The translations under genes were made by a program, and so were the position numbers. 64,000 nt of DNA from a virus. Where the stretch lies: positions 22,415-86,414 of the IMG/VR virus record IMGVR_UViG_3300032050_000068, one strand, 5' to 3'. This document shows, piece after piece, positions 63,146-64,000 of this stretch (position 1 is its first letter; every line of letters begins with the position of its first letter). The notes beneath the pieces were generated by a model that worked only from the letters and a program-made list of their open reading frames with translations, was not told the DNA's origin and ran no database searches.

Positions 63146-64000
63146 CTACTCAGCAGTAATGAACATGTCAATTACATGCTGAAATCTAGGATCAACATTG
63201 ATTCTCAATGCTGCAGCTTCTTTAATATTCAACTCACGTTGACTATTAAATTCCATAGTAAGAGTATATAACTCACTTTGATACATCTGCATTTCTGCTT
63301 GATAGTTATCAAAGAGAAGTTTCTCTTCTTTTGTATACTCAGCAGCTCTATCTGCATTTTCTTTCTGAATACGTGCATTCTCATCACTAACTAAGTTCTT
63401 AACCTTAGCTTTGTAATAATTTACACGTTGCTCATACTGTCTATGAGCATCTGCAATAGACTCATGCATACCCAATAAAGCAGAAGATACATGGTGTTTG
63501 GTAACTTTGACCGGAGTCTTTTTACCATCTTCCACTTGGAACCACTCAATACTAGGAGTATTAGGTAGGTCCTTTCTCAACTGAGACAGTTTACCATTCT
63601 TATGAATGAACTGACCCAAATGAGCTGCCATGGATTCTACTTGAAGATACTCAGAATACTCTGCATCACTAAGTTGTTTCCAACCCCATGATTCATCAAC
63701 AGTATCTGTTGGATCCCAATCAGCAGGATATAGTCTAACTGGTTCTACAAGATGTGAAAAATCAGGTCTTGTATCCCTTAATCTTTCTATCTCAGCTTCT
63801 TTAGACTTGATAGCTTCCATAAGGAATGCCTGACATGCATGTAGATCACCCTTGTTTTTTAACTTATCAAGGATATCTCCTGGTATTGGCATACCCTCTT
63901 GTAGTTCATATAATTGTCCACCAACATTAATGGATTTACTACAGTTGTTGTAAGAATCCAATTGTCTTTGGATTTCCATAGCATTTTGATTACACAAATT
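63146..64000 (-). CDS. Coiled-coil protein of unknown function (5' end outside window)
   Basis: The frame is open to the right edge, so the true start probably lies outside; a TTG or an in-frame ATG near 63977 are unlikely starts. The visible part of about 284 residues has helices with heptad character (MEAIKSKEAEIERLRDTRPD, and NARIQKENADRAAEYTKEEK), and a compact Trp-rich segment LYPADWDPTDTVDESWGWKQ. No signal or membrane segment is seen. I recognise no family. It ends 19 bases before the hairpin at 63093-63127. Confidence 0.6.
   Translation of the reverse strand, partial: NLCNQNAMEIQRQLDSYNNCSKSINVGGQLYELQEGMPIPGDILDKLKNKGDLHACQAFLMEAIKSKEAEIERLRDTRPDFSHLVEPVRLYPADWDPTDTVDESWGWKQLSDAEYSEYLQVESMAAHLGQFIHKNGKLSQLRKDLPNTPSIEWFQVEDGKKTPVKVTKHHVSSALLGMHESIADAHRQYEQRVNYYKAKVKNLVSDENARIQKENADRAAEYTKEEKLLFDNYQAEMQMYQSELYTLTMEFNSQRELNIKEAAALRINVDPRFQHVIDMFITAE

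Noticed and set aside
1-64000. Stop-codon reassignment (TAG to Gln or TGA to Trp), as in some crAss-like phages
   Set aside because: Genes end cleanly with all three stops (TGA at 7174-7176, TAG at 17457-17459, TAA at 28277-28279) and neighbouring genes start there; no frames become longer and conserved by read-through.

Overview
This window looks like about two thirds of the genome of a crAss-like bacteriophage (Crassvirales-type tailed phage of a Bacteroidota host). The strongest evidence is the gene at 17462-28279. It encodes a 3605-residue protein with a D-F-D-I-D metal-binding loop preceded by an R-x-P-x-Q motif, the signature of the virion-packaged single-chain RNA polymerase known from Cellulophaga phage phi14:2 (gp66) and its relatives. 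That gene lies in a run of giant co-oriented late genes, and these meet a long block of replication genes on the opposite strand tail to tail. The DNA is AT-rich (by eye about 30% GC). There are no clear Shine-Dalgarno sites, as in Bacteroidota. One exported protein has a signal peptide ending in S-A-Q, typical of that phylum. TAA, TAG and TGA are all used as stops, so I see no sign of the stop-codon reassignment found in some crAss-like phages.

Plus-strand arm (1-36048). The tail end of one gene is followed by six very large genes (810 to 3605 aa) and a 46-aa basic protein, packed with 0-62 bases between them. The first three products (1541, 810 and 1125 aa) are Gln/Gly/Tyr-rich proteins of the crAss-like internal or cargo type. 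The next three carry enzyme domains: a PD-(D/E)XK nuclease (2285 aa); a YspA/SLOG-type Rossmann domain, a HExxH zincin and the RNA polymerase core (3605 aa); and an AbiEii-like nucleotidyltransferase, a second HExxH zincin and a LysM domain (2540 aa). By analogy with phi14:2 and PhiCrAss001, these proteins are probably packaged in the virion and delivered with the DNA to start early transcription. The arm ends at a bidirectional terminator.

Minus-strand arm (64000-36082). About 45 genes are read leftwards, many with start and stop codons overlapping by 1-26 bases, and broken into units by several intrinsic terminators. Replication and recombination genes: family B DNA polymerase, DnaB-like helicase, DnaG-like primase, Sak4/RecA-like ATPase beside a probable ssDNA-binding protein, RecE/Cas4-type exonuclease, SF2 helicase, a wHTH replisome-organiser candidate and a DnaA domain IV-like protein. 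Repair and nucleic-acid processing: family 1 uracil-DNA glycosylase, a radical SAM protein of the spore photoproduct lyase type, HNH and GIY-YIG nucleases. Probable host-takeover genes: a ClpS-like N-degron adaptor, a macro-domain protein, a MoxR-like AAA+ ATPase paired with a metallopeptidase/VWA protein, and a run of one exported and two membrane proteins. A tRNA-Arg(UCU) matches the phage's heavy use of AGA. One small gene (52479-52802) points the opposite way inside this arm.

Portal, capsid, terminase and most tail genes are not in the window and presumably lie beyond one edge. I found no CRISPR array, insertion sequence or integrase. Several genes under 65 codons were found by reading the gaps directly: 35908-36048, 36082-36255, 50981-51160, 53376-53492, 53874-54038 and 56060-56143. 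All domain calls rest on motif recognition by eye; none has been checked by a profile search.
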